NCBI RefSeq assembly: GCF_040183065.1
Contig: NC_091126.1
Span: 142,601,704 to 142,665,703 of the forward strand
Reading direction: 5' to 3'
Origin: Periplaneta americana
Taxonomy: Eukaryota; Arthropoda; Insecta; Blattodea; Blattidae
DNA: 64,000 nucleotides
Shown here: positions 1 through 11,509 of the stretch, piece after piece
Position numbering within the stretch: the first letter of the stretch is position 1
How the letters are laid out: every line of letters starts with the position of its first letter
Translations under genes and position numbers: made by a program
Notes under the pieces: generated by a model
Told to the model about the DNA's origin: nothing
The model's database searches: none
Seen by the model: the letters and a program-made list of their open reading frames with translations, nothing else

Positions 1-430
1 TAAATATATAAGCATAATTTCATAAATATTAATTATTAATGTAAAATAAAAAATTCTTTTCCTTATTACCAAATAAAAAAATGTAGTTCAACAACGTTGT
101 AGCGTAGGAAGTTCACTATGGTCCTTCCTCTAGCACTGCATTTCTGAAGTGACGAATAAAAAAGAAACTTAGAATCTGATAAGTGATTGGGGAGATACTA
201 TGTTTTTGTCTTATGGAGCAGCAAATTGTTTCCTTTAAATTATGGAAATAAAAATAATAAATTAATGTGATAATTATACATTTGTTAATGCCTAATGAGA
301 GGCCCAAACACCATTTATTTGTGTACAAAAATGAGAAAGATTTGCTGAATTATCTCTGAGATATTTAAAATTTTGGGAAAGGTTTTACAATCTGCAGCAA
401 CGGTACTGTATGAGCCCCCTTAACAGAGGG
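1..430. other. AT-rich sequence, no gene seen
   Basis: No homology-bearing reading frame, tRNA-like box or terminal repeat is recognised here. It is the left flank of the LINE insertion that follows; the target duplication of that insertion starts at 431. Confidence 0.5.
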
Positions 431-445
431 ACTGAATGGGATCAT

Positions 446-808
446 TTGGGGTTAAGAGGGATGAAGTTACAGGAGAATGGAGAAAGTTACACAACGCAGA
501 GCTGCACGCATTGTATCCTTCACCTGGCATAATTAGGAACATTAAATCCAGACGTTTGAGATGGGCAGGGTATGTAGCACGTATGGGCGAATCCAGAAAT
601 TCATATAGAGTGTTACTTGGGAAGCCGGAAGGAAAAAGACCTTTGTGGAGGCCGAGACGTAGATAGCAAGATAATATTAAAATGGATTTGAGGGAGGTGG
701 GATATGATGGTAGAGACTGGATTAATCTTCCTCAGGATAGGGACCAATGGCGGGTTTATGTGAGGGGGGCAATGAACCTCCGGGTTCCTTAAAAGCCAGT
801 AAGTAAGT
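446..808 (+). mobile_element. RTE-type LINE, 5'-truncated 3' end (family L1a)
   Basis: The fragment encodes the C-terminal tail of an RTE-like reverse transcriptase ([37 protein letters not shown], then NIKMDLREVGYDGRDWIN) and ends just after MNLRVP and its stop in the short tail CCAGTAAGTAAGT. The frame has an in-frame stop at about 664 (the Trp of the RRRW motif), so it is dead. The 15 bp sequence ACTGAATGGGATCAT stands at 431-445 and again at 809-823, a target-site duplication that fixes both ends. Only the last 120 or so residues are present, as expected for 5' truncation during target-primed reverse transcription. The same family recurs at 2323, 7388, 7878, 13591 and 19997. RTE assignment is from the overall RT C-terminal pattern and is moderately sure. 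Confidence 0.88.
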
Positions 809-823
809 ACTGAATGGGATCAT

Positions 824-1189
824 GACACTGCTATAACCTAATTGTATGGCGAGGATCGGAATTTGCGACACACAATTAAATGATAGTACCTGATATATTT
901 AAGACAGTGGAGCAGATTATTCAGAATTACAACGACTACAAGGAAGAGAGTGACATAACTACATCAGTTATCGTTTGAAACTATATTAAGATGGAGCAGA
1001 GAATGACGAGGAACTAGTTATGTAAAGTGCTCATAAACATTTTGAGATGGATATAATGTAAGTCTTAATGGATATTCATGCAGTGGAAGTAAAAAAGTGG
1101 TCATAAAATTTGTGTTTTTGGACTAAAATATAGTGGACATATAATTCATTGGACATATGGTGTGCATTGGAAAGAGAGGAAGCTTGAGT
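824..1189. other. No gene seen
   Basis: Ordinary AT-rich sequence between a LINE fragment and a SINE; nothing recognisable on either strand. Confidence 0.4.
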
Positions 1190-1440
1190 AACCTTGCAAA
1201 TTAAGCTTTCAGGAATAACTCCCTCTAAAGTTAATTTGAATAATTTCGAGGGAAAAATTGTTCCGGGGCCGGGTATCAAACCCGGGACCTTTGGTTAAAC
1301 GTACCAACGCTCTCCCACTGAGCTACCCGGGAACTCTACCCGACACCGATCCAATTTTTCCCTCTATATCCACAGACCTCAAAGTGGGCTGACAACCGTC
1401 AAGCAACCAACCTTTATATGAAACAACGAGTCAAAGTCAG
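1190..1440 (-). mobile_element. tRNA-derived SINE-like copy (family E)
   Basis: On the minus strand 1340-1262 reads as a tRNA-like head: an A-box-like TAGCTCAGTGGGAGAGCG, an anticodon-arm-like hairpin and a B-box-like GGGTTTGATACCC with a perfect T-arm stem. The acceptor arm does not close, so this is not a tRNA gene. Similar AATTTTTCCCTC strings flank the head in opposite orientation. The outer limits are estimates. Confidence 0.6.
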
Positions 1441-1481
1441 GATAGGAGAAGAAATGTCAGAAGGAAGTGAAATTAGGGGAG

Positions 1482-1734
1482 GTTTTTTAGTGGGTTACTT
1501 TACGACGCTGTATCAAAAACTAAGGTTATTTAGCGTCTGAATGGAATCAAGGTGATAATGCCTGTGAAATAGGTCCGGGGTCCAGCACAGATAGTTACCC
1601 AGCATTTGCACATATTGAGCTGAGAGAAAACCCCTGAAAAAACATCAAACAGGTAACTTTCCCTGACCGGGATTCGAACCCGGGCCACCTGGTTTCGCGG
1701 TCAGTCGTGTTAACCGTTGCTCCACAGGTGTGGT
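1482..1734 (-). mobile_element. tRNA-derived SINE, family A
   Basis: Read on the minus strand: a tRNA-like head starting CCACACCTGTGGAGCAACGG, a B box GGGTTCGAATCCC, a middle part with ACCTGTTTGATG and TTCAGGGGTTTTC, and the tail CAGCGTCGTAAAGTAA. It is one of seven family A copies in the window (others at 9369, 18205, 23482, 26121, 40645, 55849). Its head abuts the LINE reverse-transcriptase fragment beginning near 1737. I could not find a clear target duplication for this copy. Confidence 0.88.
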
Positions 1735-1736
1735 GG

Positions 1737-3481
1737 GAGAGGAGTACGTCAAGGATGCCCTTTATCACCTACACTGTTCAACATCTACTTGGAGGATTTA
1801 GTAAAGAACTATTTTAGACCATGGGAGGAGTGATAGTAGAAGGGAGAAAAATAGAGTACATAAGATTTGCTAATGATATGGCCTTATTAGCAGAAGATGA
1901 GATGATACTAAGGGATATGCTATTGGAGTTAAATGAAAGCTGTGACCGGGAAGTCAAAAGGAGGATAGCAATGGCCAAGGAAGCTTATGACAGGAAAAGA
2001 AGCCTCTTCAGTAGACTTCTGGAAAAAAAACTAAGGAAGAGATTAGCGAAGTGCTTTGTATGGAGTGTGGTATTTTATGGGACAGAAACGTGGAAATTAC
2101 GACGAAGTGAAGAGAAGCGAATAGAAGCATTTGAAATGTGGATATAGACAAAATAAGAAACGAAGCTGTGTTGGAAAGAGTGGGTGAAGAAAGAATGATG
2201 CTGAAACTGATCAAGAAGAGGAAAAGGAGCTGGTTAGGTCAATGGTTGAGAAGAAGCTGCCTACTGAAAGATGCACTGGAAGGAACGGGAGAAGTGTTCG
2301 GGGCAGAATAAATCAGATGATACTTACTTACTGGCTTTTAAGGAACCCGGAGGTTCATTGCCGCCCTCACATAAGCCCGCCATTGGTCCCTATCCTAAGC
2401 AAGATCAATCCATTCTCTATCATCATATTCCACCTGCCTCAAATCCATTTTAATATTATCTTCCCATCTACGTCTCGGCCTCCCTAAAGGTCTTTTTCCC
2501 TCCGGCCTCCCACCTAACACTCTATATGTATTTCTGGATTCGCCCATACGTGCTACATACCCTGCCCATCTCAAACGTCTGGATTTAATGTTCCTATTTA
2601 TGTCAGGTGAAGAATAGAATGCGTGCAGTTCTGCGTTGTGTAACTTTCTCCATTCTCCTGTAACTTCATCCCTCTTAGCCCCAAATATTTTCCTAAGCAC
2701 CTTATTCTCAAACACCCTTAACCTATGTTCCTCTCTCAAAGTGAGAGTCCAAGTTTCACAACCATAAAGAACAACCATTAATATAACTGTTTTATAAATT
2801 CTAACTTTCAGATTTTTTGACAGAATACTGGATGATAAATGCTTCTCAACCGAATAATAACAGGCATTTCTCATATTTATTCTGTGTTTAATTTCCCCCC
2901 GAGTATCATTTATATTTGTTACTGTTGCTCCAAGATATTTGAACTTCTCCACCTCTTCAAAAGATAAATTTCCAACTTTTATATTTCCATTTCGTACAAT
3001 ATTCTCGTCACGAGACATAATCATATACTTTGTCTTTTCGGGATTTACTTCCAAACCCATCTCTTTACTTGCTTCCAGTAAAATTCCCGTGTTTTCCCTA
3101 ATCGTTTGTGGATTTTCTTCTAACATATTCACGTCATCCACATAGACAAGCAGCTGATGTAACCCGTCCAATTCCAAACTCTCTGTGTTATTCTGGACTT
3201 TCCTAATGGCATACTCTAGAGCAAAGTTAAAAAGTAAAGGTGATAGTGCATCTCCTTGCTTTAGTCCACAGTGAATTGGCAACGCATCTGACAGGAACTA
3301 ACCTATACGAACTCTGCTGTACGTTTCACTGAGACACATACAAATCAGAAGATAGACGACATTAAGATATATGGATCATACGAGGAGACAAAGAGGAAGG
3401 CATAAAGTAGGGAAGATTGTAGAAAGCTGGGTTTGTAGTGAAAGATCTGCCCTTGGACAGAACACTATGAATAAATGAATG
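1737..3481 (+). mobile_element. RTE-type LINE (family L1b), interrupted by a second LINE
   Basis: Two pieces of one element: 1737-2322 and 3355-3481. The first encodes RT core GRGVRQGCPLSPTLFNIYLE, then a mutated catalytic box (FANDMALLAED, where FADD would be expected), then SVVFYGTETWKLRRSEEKRI and ERVGEERMMLKLIKKRKRSW. The second resumes the same protein with DDIKIYGSYEETKRKA and reaches a 3' end at AATAAATGAATG. Stops at about 1832 and 2145 and frameshifts break the frame. The join is explained by the inserted LINE at 2323-3341: AAATCAGATGATA (2310-2322) is repeated as AAATCAGAAGATA (3342-3354). The 5' part of the element is missing; a family A SINE sits at the break. Confidence 0.85.
2323..3341 (-). 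pseudogene. RTE-type LINE reverse transcriptase fragment (family L1a) inserted in another LINE
   Basis: The longest open frame of this LINE family in the window: 295 codons (3282 to 2395) covering the RT palm and C-terminus. Seen motifs: [20 protein letters not shown], a YVDD box (most relatives carry YADD, so the catalytic Asp pair is intact), [40 protein letters not shown], and the family tail ending in [12 protein letters not shown]. The frame runs upstream to 3341 but contains a stop there and lacks endonuclease and N-terminal RT, so it is a dead 5'-truncated insertion. The 3' tail is a short TAAG run on the minus strand. A 13 bp target duplication (2310-2322 and 3342-3354, one mismatch) brackets it. 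Retrotransposition role: RT copies its own RNA at a nicked target. Confidence 0.9.
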
Positions 3482-3662
3482 TTTATGTTCATAATTTAGT
3501 GTACTTTGATGTAATGGACAGTACATTATTGAACATTAGAAATTGACCTCCGTGCCTGTTTTTCAAATGGCCCCCTTTCAGTTTCTCTATCGATAAGAGT
3601 AAAAATGATAATTGTAAGGTTAGCGCTTATCGAGTGGAACAGTGTTAAGATTTAGGGGACAA

Positions 3663-3697
<35 letters not shown>

Positions 3698-3742
3698 GAA
3701 ATTATTCATTTGAGACTAATATGGTATTAGAATGTTTTGTTG
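3482..3742. other. No gene; 27-base T run
   Basis: Non-coding sequence with an uninterrupted T tract at 3667-3693. The tract could be the poly(A) of a minus-strand retroposon but no body is recognisable beside it. Confidence 0.4.
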
Positions 3743-4748
3743 TACAGGAACATCATTTTATTTTTACTAACATGTCCAATATTAACCTGGCTATACCTTT
3801 GGATTAAAGGTTCATAATCGGAAACACCCTTTGCTACTCCTTTCCACGAATAGAGTTCGATGATAGACTACTGGCGTGAAATACAAACAAATCACTTCAC
3901 TAGGTAGGCGTATAGGAGGGAAGAAAAGTAGTTCATCCATTTACGTAAAGTAGGAAATATCACGATATTGAGTTTGATAATTTTATTTAGACTTTTCTTT
4001 AATCAAAATACAGTACTGTATTAACAATAAGTGTTTTTACTCACGAACTAAGTATTCATTCACGAACTGATGTATTCATTATGCAGCGTACATTATACTG
4101 TCTACAGCACATTACCGTACAATATAGAAAATGAAGTTAAATTGAAAAATAATCATAATATGGATATTTATACACAATTTTGAAAATGGTGGCCGTTCAT
4201 TTCGATACAGACTTCAGTTCTGTTTTGCATGTTATCGCACTATAGACTATTGCACCAAATTTCAATTACCAGTTTCGTCCTTCGTACTAGTAACTCATGT
4301 TGAAATAATTCTGTACCTAATCTATAAAAAAGTACCTTACGTACTGTAAATTCAATCCTTTCTTCTGGCCGATCCGAAAAGATAAAATTACTCAGACATG
4401 CTATCTAATGTCCGTCCAAGTGGTTTTGACACAGGGTCGTAGAAAGGGGGAAATCGCGTGACAATTAATTAACGAGGGCCTTTATTTAAGTTATTTTAAA
4501 TAGTTGTATATTATTACGTAGAAATCCAATTCCTAACAGAAATTAATGTTTTCAGAAAAAAAGCTAAAACAGCCCAGCCACTAGTGTTTACAAAAGGGCG
4601 AGCAGAAACGGGTAGGGGGAAACAGGGATGCGACGTAGGCAAACGGACAACAGTACCTGTGCGAAAATATGATTCAATATTGAAAGCTCTTTCGTTACTA
4701 GAAAACGCGAACATATTTCTGAAACGTACTATACTCACTAACTCAGTA

Positions 4749-5102
4749 CTGTACTCCAACCAAGAAAAGTCTTTGGGGACTGAGACGAAGCAGGGTAATG
4801 CTGTGAATGAATGTTGATGTCATAAGATGTCATAAGGTCACACACGTGGGTACTCGTATCTGTATTGGCTAGCTCTCACTGCACAAATTGATACACATAT
4901 TCATACTACCCTAGTTACAAAATTAGATCACTGTTAATCTCCTGGTCTTTTAATCTATCCATACAGGAAATAACATATGCAGGAGAGCGCATGGTTTTTA
5001 AACTGACGTTATAACGGTAATATTATCTATCTACTTCGCTCCAATAGATGACGCAATAGTAAGCACATTCCTTTCACGGTTGATCTCCTGGTTGGAGAAC
5101 AG
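4749..5102 (-). mobile_element. 354 bp TA-flanked MITE inside the CAGGGACATC element
   Basis: Ends CTGTACTCCAACCAAGA and, reversed, CTGTTCTCCAACCAGGAG form inverted repeats; TA flanks both sides (4747-4748, 5103-5104). Other CAGGGACATC copies lack this block at the same point (compare 51520-51545). A second copy in opposite orientation is at 41870-43571, where it carries a Tc1 element. Confidence 0.8.
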
Positions 5103-5214
5103 TACTGTTTGTGTTTACTATGACTGTAAGGCGACTTTGACTGTATACGCTTGATTCTGTGTGGAAAACGGTTGGAAGTTTACTAGTAGAGGGGGTGGGA
5201 GTGAAGTACATTAA

Positions 5215-5950
5215 GGTGAGTGGGTAGTGATACCTGAGCGATTAAAGAATTTCAGTACAAAAGTTTAGTTCAATATTTCTAGGCTTTTAGTGATCAGCAT
5301 GTAATAAAAATTTCCATGATCATACAATAAATAATTCTGAATTCAGTGGTATAAAAGACAGCTCATTAGTTTCGTATCCAAGAGCAAAAGAAAGGTCCTA
5401 ACAGATAATTTGTTTTCCCAATTTTCTAAATGTACCTCAACCTTCAGGTACACATTACTTACTACAGTCTTCACTCATATGCCTTGTATTTTTTTAAGTT
5501 ATCAAGTAATGTATATTGTAAAGTCTAAAGCAAAATTTAGTTAAACATTTCACTCTTAGTAAAACAGAAAAAAGAAATGAACTTCGATTAACATTTTTGC
5601 AATTTTTTTTTCAATTAATATATATTTTTTCCCACGTGTTATGTGTGTGATATTCTAAACACGTAGGTCTACTTTGTAGAACACAGACTGCAGAAAACAC
5701 TGTAAAAATTTCATGTAAATTGATTCAGTAGTTTCAGAGAAAATGCACTTAAGTTTGAAAAATAAAAACATACGAAAAACTTCGTTAAAAAATAAGGATC
5801 TACATGAATTACATGCGCCTCCAAATTTAAAGGGATTATCTGCAGAGATACATCTCACAATATGTATTGTTTTAAAAAGCAAGTTTTGTACTTTTATAAA
5901 AACACAAAATAAAAATCGAATTTTTGACCCCTAATCACTACTCGGTTCCC
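5215..5950. mobile_element. TTAA-flanked MITE (piggyBac-like target choice)
   Basis: TTAA occurs at 5211-5214 and 5951-5954. Removing the block and one TTAA restores the family sequence seen at 51605-51620. Ends are weakly inverted: GGTGAGTGGGTAGTGAT against GGGAACCGAGTAGTGAT. No transposase; the class follows from the target duplication only. Confidence 0.65.
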
Positions 5951-6005
5951 TTAAAGAACTCAGGAACAATAAAAACTGAAGTAAAAATAAAATGATGTCC
6001 CTGTA

Positions 6006-6296
6006 TTCTATACAAGGAATAAACTGTTAAAATCTGGACAGGTATATTTCTTCCTTTCTGTATATTGAACTCTTGCACAATGAAGAACGCGTTAATAGGA
6101 AAGGGACCGACAGAAGAAGTGTCGGTCGAACTGTTGATCGCCAGACATAGCTCGCGCTTGGCATGTGACCTCTGTGACTCACCGAACTGTCGCGACATAA
6201 AACGTATACAAGCCTTTCTTTCTGTGTTCCTCGGAGTCGAGTGTCGTATTGCATTGTTCTTAGCTAGCAGCACAGCAGAGGTTCCACATCAAGGAA
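6006..6296. other. No gene recognised
   Basis: Open frames on both strands up to 111 codons run through here, but they overlap one another, match nothing I recognise and show no domain pattern. Confidence 0.35.
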
Positions 6297-7112
6297 AAAA
6301 CCATCGCACAGTGTGCAATAACGAAAATCTAGTTGGAAAAAAATTCATAACTTCTCTGCATTCCAATGGATTGTTATAAAACTTTGTACAGACCTTATAA
6401 ATAGCACATACTTTGTGTGTACAAACTCTGACTACGTTTGTGTACGAGGAACTACCCCCTTCATAGAGGGTGATTTTAGACTAAAATAATAACTTCTCTC
6501 CTATCTAACAGATTTTTATAAAACACTGTATGGAAGTTACATCTAGAATATATTTTTTGTGTACAAACTATATTTACGGTTCCATAAGAGGAAGTATCCC
6601 TTTACAAGCAGGGCATTTACGCAAAATTAACTTCTCTCCTACTTAACAGATTTGTATCAAACTTTGTACAGGAGTTACAGGTAGCATATATATTTTATGT
6701 ACAAGTACTGATTACATCTGTATGCTACTTGTAGGCCTAATTGTTGTACAAAGTTTCATAAAAATATATAGGAGAGAAGTTATTAATTTTGTCTAAATGC
6801 ACCACTACAAAGTGGCAGTTTCTCTTATAAAACATAATCAGACTTTGTATACAAAAAATATATTCCACCTGTAACTTCTGTATAAAGTGTCATAAAAATC
6901 TGTTAGATAGGAGACAAGTTACTAATTTTGCTGAAAAGCACCTGCTATAAGGGGTTAGTTTTTCTTGTTCATACGTAATCAGATTTTATACACAAAACAG
7001 GTGTGCCACCTGTAAGGCATGTACAAAGTTTCATAACAAATCGTTAGAATGCAGAGAAGTTATTAATTTCTTCCAGCTAGTGTTTTGCGTTCTGATTCGC
7101 TGTGCGTTTGAT
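6297..7112. repeat. Fold-back repeat built of inverted, tandem ~200 bp units
   Basis: The left half holds three copies of a unit beginning AACTTCTCTCC and containing CAAACTTTGTACA; the right half holds the same units in reverse complement (TACAAAGTTTCATAA, GGAGAGAAGTTA). The outer arms match: CGCACAGTG near 6304 and its complement at 7100-7110. The centre is near 6720. No coding content. Confidence 0.65.
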
Positions 7113-7387
7113 AAGGTTAGATAAAAATGTGTCCAATGTATTCTTAACCTGATATTCGATGTCATGTGATTATTTTACAGGCCTAAAACACTCACAAGTC
7201 ATTAGAAACTTCCTCATTTCATTATTCTTTTCTGCTGTTAAGCGAAACAAGGAACAGCTACCGTATGCCCCACCACTGAAAAAAAAAATTACTGATAAAT
7301 GCGCAAGAACGCGCAAACTTTAAAACACAATTGAAGGGTTCAGAGCCCAAGTGGGCCAAACGTCATATATTAAAAACGTAGAAAACA
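7113..7387. other. No gene seen
   Basis: Unremarkable AT-rich sequence between the fold-back and a LINE fragment. Confidence 0.4.
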
Positions 7388-7683
7388 AGAGATACACAAT
7401 GCAGAACTGCACGCATTGTATTCTTGACCTGACATAATTAGGAACATTAAATCCAGACATTTGAGAAGGTCAGGGCATGTAGCACGTATGGGCGAATCCA
7501 GAAATGTATATGGAGTGTTAGACCTTTGGGGAGGCCGAGACGTAGATGGGAGGATGATATTAAAATGGATTTGAGGAATGTGGAATATGATGATAGAGAC
7601 TGGATTATTCTTGCGCAGGATAGTGACCGATGGCGAGCTTATGTGAGGGCGGCAATGAACCTCCGGGTTCCTTAAAAGCCATT
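7388..7683 (+). mobile_element. RTE-type LINE family L1a, 3' fragment
   Basis: Degenerate reading of the same C-terminal tail as at 446 (genomic ACGCATTGTATTCTTGACCT, then CGTAGATGGGAGGATGATAT and CTCCGGGTTCCTTAAAAGCC). An internal deletion near 7520 removes the LVGRPEGKR segment. The end of the element is at AAAAGCCATT. Confidence 0.8.
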
Positions 7684-7877
7684 TGTAATTAAGTACATGC
7701 ATAAGAGAAATAATACAAACATTATACAACAGAAGTGAGTCTAAACTTAAGTGAAAAATATGAACACTCAAATCCAAGTTCTCATTATATGTTAGTGTAT
7801 GGACAACTATTATAGGTCCTCCCTTGTACAGAGTGGAAGTTAAATAGGTTTGCAGATTTCCAGAGCGATTAGCTCAT

Positions 7878-8188
7878 GTTATACTTACTTACTTAATGGC
7901 TTTTAAGAAACCCGGAGGTTCATTGCCGCCCTCATATAAGCCCGCCATCAGTCCCTATCCTGTGCAAGATTAATCCACTCCATATCATCATATCCCATCT
8001 CCCCCAAATCCATTTTAATATTATCCTCCCATCTACGTCTCGACTTCCCCAAAGGTCTTTTTCCGTCCGACCTCCCAACTAACACTCTATATGTATTTCT
8101 GGTTTCACCCATACGTGCTACATGGCCTGCCCATCTCAAACGTCTGGATTTAATGTTCCTAATTATGTCAGGTGAAGAATACAATGTC
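7878..8188 (-). mobile_element. RTE-type LINE family L1a, 3' fragment
   Basis: Minus-strand frame with [39 protein letters not shown] and MGYDDMEWINLAQDRD, ending in the TAAG-rich tail at 7879-7895. 5'-truncated at about 8188. No target duplication was found. Confidence 0.85.
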
Positions 8189-8577
8189 TGGACTGTAATA
8201 TTTATTTTAAATTTCTGAATGTATAAGAATTGCTATACCTCATTTGAGGACTGGAAACACTGTAATGTTTCTTTTGTAACAGTCTGTACTCGTGTGTTAG
8301 AATTCTGCAGGTGTTCAGGCCATCACTTGGAGAAATATGAATAACGTACTGCACAACAATGCAGAAAAAAGAAAAGTGATCCTGGTATAATGTGTAAATT
8401 TAAAGACGAGAATAAATAAAATAATTAGAGTTTACATTGCATATAATATCTTCAGGAAGGTAAGAATCATATAAAAAAATTTTCTATTAGCACTGTTACG
8501 TAGTTTTATTGATGTATATGTGTTTCTGTACGAGAGAGAGAGAAAAAGAGGCAGATTGTTTTAAGTTATGCCCTATT
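8189..8577. other. No gene seen
   Basis: AT-rich sequence with a short GA run near 8533-8547; nothing else recognised. Confidence 0.4.
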
Positions 8578-8824
8578 ATAATTCTGTAGTGCTCGGGAAA
8601 AGTGGCACAAGTCAAAAATGTTAATTTTACAGGAGAAGGAACAAAACTGTCTTCACACTGGTTTATGTCGATTTGATTTTCTTCTGTATGAATTATTGTA
8701 ATGGGAGAAATACTTATGTCTCCTTTCCCAAGCTAGCAGATGTTCCGTAAATTGTCAATAAATTATTAAAAAAAGTTTTTATGGAAACTGACTTATGCCA
8801 CTTTTCCCAAGAACTGCAGAATTT
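8578..8824. mobile_element. MITE with ~30 bp inverted ends
   Basis: Left end TTCTGTAGTGCTCGGGAAAA (8581) and the reversed right end TTCTGCAGTTCTTGGGAAAA followed by GTGGCATAAGTCA are inverted repeats about 245 bp apart. No coding content. The target duplication is unclear, so the superfamily is open. Confidence 0.65.
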
Positions 8825-9107
8825 GTAGTAAACCTACAGTTCAAGCCCTAAACATCGCGGATATGAATGTAAAACTGTAAGAAACATGCCCCCCCCAAAA
8901 ATACCTTCATTAAATGATCATATTACGATATACTATACCACAGTCAAGCTATAACGATGGGAAAAGGTAAATGATGTCCCATATAACCCTGTTACATAGG
9001 CATTCTATGGTTTTGCTTTGGCCGTCCAAGGAAACAGTTCTCTCTCCGCCTATGACTGAATCCCAAAGCATGTTCTTTATTCGATAAATTTTTCGATTTA
9101 ATGTATA

Positions 9108-9297
9108 GGGGAGAGTTGGGTAGTATCGAACAGTGCATTTATTTCATTTATCAGCGGATGGTAGTACCTGAATGGCATGATCACGTTTCTGTATGCGACA
9201 TCACAGAAACGTAACCATGTCATTCAGATACTATCACCTGGTGAAAGAAACTCACTGTTCGATATTACCCGATGTCCGATACTACCCAACTCTCCCC
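9108..9297. mobile_element. 190 bp palindromic MITE, TA-flanked
   Basis: Ends GGGGAGAGTTGGGTAGTATC and its complement (CGATACTACCCAACTCTCCCC) with TA on both sides (9106-9107, 9298-9299). Inner parts also pair (CGAACAGTG with CACTGTTCG; ACGTTTCTGT with ACAGAAACGT), so nearly the whole element folds on itself. Confidence 0.8.
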
Positions 9298-9368
9298 TAC
9301 GTACTTCAATCATAGGTAGCTTCCTACATGTCTCATTGTACAAATTACATTTCATAGCTACACAAACC

Positions 9369-9590
9369 GCCTTTGGAGTAACGGTCAGCGCGTCTGACCG
9401 CGAAACCAGGTGGCCCGGGTTCGAATCCCGGTCCGGGAAAGTTACCTGGTTGAGTTTTTTTCTGAGGTTTTCCCTCAAGCCAATACGAGCAAATGCTGGG
9501 TAATTTTCGGTGCATTATCACCTTCATTTCATAGAGACGCTAAATAATCTGAGATGTTGATACAGCGTCGTAAAATAACCCTATTAAAAA
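9369..9590 (+). mobile_element. tRNA-derived SINE, family A
   Basis: Head shortened (starts GCCTTTGGAGTAACGG), B box GGGTTCGAATCCC at 9418-9430, body and tail GATACAGCGTCGTAAAATAA as in the family. TACACAAACC at 9359-9368 and 9591-9600 is the target duplication. Open frames on both strands here are by-products of the SINE. Confidence 0.92.
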
Positions 9591-9600
9591 TACACAAACC

Positions 9601-9806
9601 GGGCATGACCCCAATGTTCTTAAAAAAAAAAAAGAGATTTCAATGTGGGAGCATTCCTGTATATTCTTTCTCACAAAAAGCAAGAACCTCGTAAACTCTG
9701 TACCTAACAAATTACATCATCAAGATCGCCGATTAAGTCACATGATAAAATTTATATCACCAAAGCCTTGGAGAACAGGAAAGCAATACGAGGGCAATAG
9801 GCATTG
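9601..9806. other. No gene seen
   Basis: Short non-coding stretch between a SINE and the next CAGGGACATC copy. Confidence 0.35.
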
Positions 9807-9808
9807 TA

Positions 9809-10857
9809 CAGGGACATCATTTTATTTTTACTTCAATTTTTATTGTACCTGAGTTTTTGAATGCACTTCACTCCCACCCTTCTACGAATGAAGATCAACC
9901 GTCTTCCACACAGATCCAAGTCATAGTAGCCTTACCGTCACAGTACGTTCCAAAAATATGTTCACGTTTTCCAATGACGAAAGAGCTTTCAATATTTCAT
10001 CATTTTCGCAAAGGTACTGTCGTCCATTTGCCTACGTTGCATTCCGGTTTTCCCCACCAGCTGCTATTCGCCTCTCGGTAAAGGCTAGTGGCTGGGCTGT
10101 CTTAGCTCTTTTCTGAGAACATTAATTTCTGTTAGGAATTGGACATATACGTAATATTATACCCATACAACTGTTTAAAATAACTTAAATAACAGGTCTC
10201 GTTAAGTAATTAACTGTCACGTGACTTCCCTCCTTTCTACGATCCTGCGACATAATCACTTGGACGGACAGTAGATAGAATATCTGAGTAATTTTATCTT
10301 TTCGGATCGAGCAGAAGTGAAGATTGAATTTACAATACGTAAGGTACTCTTTTATAGAGTAGGTACAGAATTATTTCAACATGAGTTAGGCCTACTAGTA
10401 CGAAGGACGAATCTGGTAATTGGAATTACATACATTAATCGAAATGAACCGCCACCATTTTGAAAAATGTGTTTAAATATCCATATTATGATTATTTTTC
10501 AATTTAACTTCATTCTCTATAGTGTACGCTAATGTGCTATAGACACTCTAATATACACTGCATAATGAATACGTCCGCATGAATAGCTCAGTTCGTGAGT
10601 AAAAACACTCATTGTTAATACTGTACTGTATTTTGATTAAACAAAAACCTAATGAAAATTATCAAACTCAAAAGCTTGATATTTCCTAGTTTAGGTAAAT
10701 GGATGAATTACTTTTCTTCCCTCCTATACCTAGTAAAGTGATTTGTTTGTATATTACGCCATCGAACTCCAGTCATGGAAGGGGTTAGCAACCGTTGATT
10801 CAAAGGTATAGGCAGGTTAATATCAGAAATGTTAGTAAAAATAAAATGATGTCCCTG
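9809..10857 (-). mobile_element. CAGGGACATC-family element, copy 2 (complete)
   Basis: Both inverted ends are present (CAGGGACATCATTTTATTTT and complement) with TA at 9807-9808 and 10858-10859. Length 1049 bp. Orientation is reversed relative to copy 1. Short open frames across it are not conserved between copies, so no protein is called. Confidence 0.88.
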
Positions 10858-10859
10858 TA

Positions 10860-11472
10860 CTTCAATTATTGTATCTTATGAGGTGGCTTTAGATTTTTAA
10901 TTGAATGTATGGGACTCCAGTAGAACGTCCGAACGAGTATTTGATCAGTTAAGAGTTGACGCATTCGATATTCTTATCAGCTAGTCCCAGACACAGTTGT
11001 TTTGCTTCCTGTCGCCCACGCGCTTTCCAGTTGACTGTGTGGTTGTTTTTTGCACGTGATACTTATCTTAACAATTAGACTGCAAGAAATACAACACAGT
11101 TTTACAGCCAATTTTTAAGTATCCTTACATCAGACTGAACCCTAATATTCCTTGAATTCTTCAGCTTACTAAACAGATCATCATTAACGTTCGACAACCC
11201 GCAAGTTTACCTTTACTTCTAAACTGAGAATTGTACAAATATTTTATGAGCTACCAATATTGAATTACAGCAGCAACAGCATGATTATTATCAACGATGA
11301 ACAATGATATTTATACAGCTTAATTGGGAATATAAATTAATTCCTTTAAGAATTACATGTTTTCTTTCCTTCAATGTATGTAGGTATGTATTTACTCACA
11401 CTGCAAATGGGTATATACCCGGTGGCAGTGGTAACTAATTACACTCAATAATGACAATTAGTAACAAACACA

Positions 11473-11509
<37 letters not shown>

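Larger units (their letters stand above)
3745..6003 (+). mobile_element. CAGGGACATC-family TA-flanked DNA element, copy 1, with two insertions
   Basis: Left end CAGGAACATCATTTTATTTT and right end (reverse complement) CAGGGACATCATTTTATTTT are an inverted repeat flanked by TA on both sides (3743-3744, 6004-6005), as for Tc1/mariner-type elements. The interior is shared with the other five copies (9809, 16530, 35723, 50639, 52809). There is no transposase; this is a non-autonomous element of about 1.16 kb once the two insertions at 4749-5102 (TA) and 5215-5950 (TTAA) are removed. Confidence 0.85.

Noticed and set aside
1262..1340. tRNA gene on the minus strand
   Set aside because: A and B boxes are tRNA-like but the acceptor arm does not pair and the anticodon loop lacks the conserved U33; taken as a SINE head. 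The same holds for heads of families A, B, C, D and F.
5938..6379. Overlapping frames of 75-111 codons
   Set aside because: Three frames on two strands overlap, none with a domain, signal or conserved relative in the window; partly inside a transposon end.
9177..9527. Coding frames around 9177-9527 on both strands
   Set aside because: They translate the family A SINE (FESRSGKVTW, PDRDSNPGHLVSR types recur at every copy) and are not genes.
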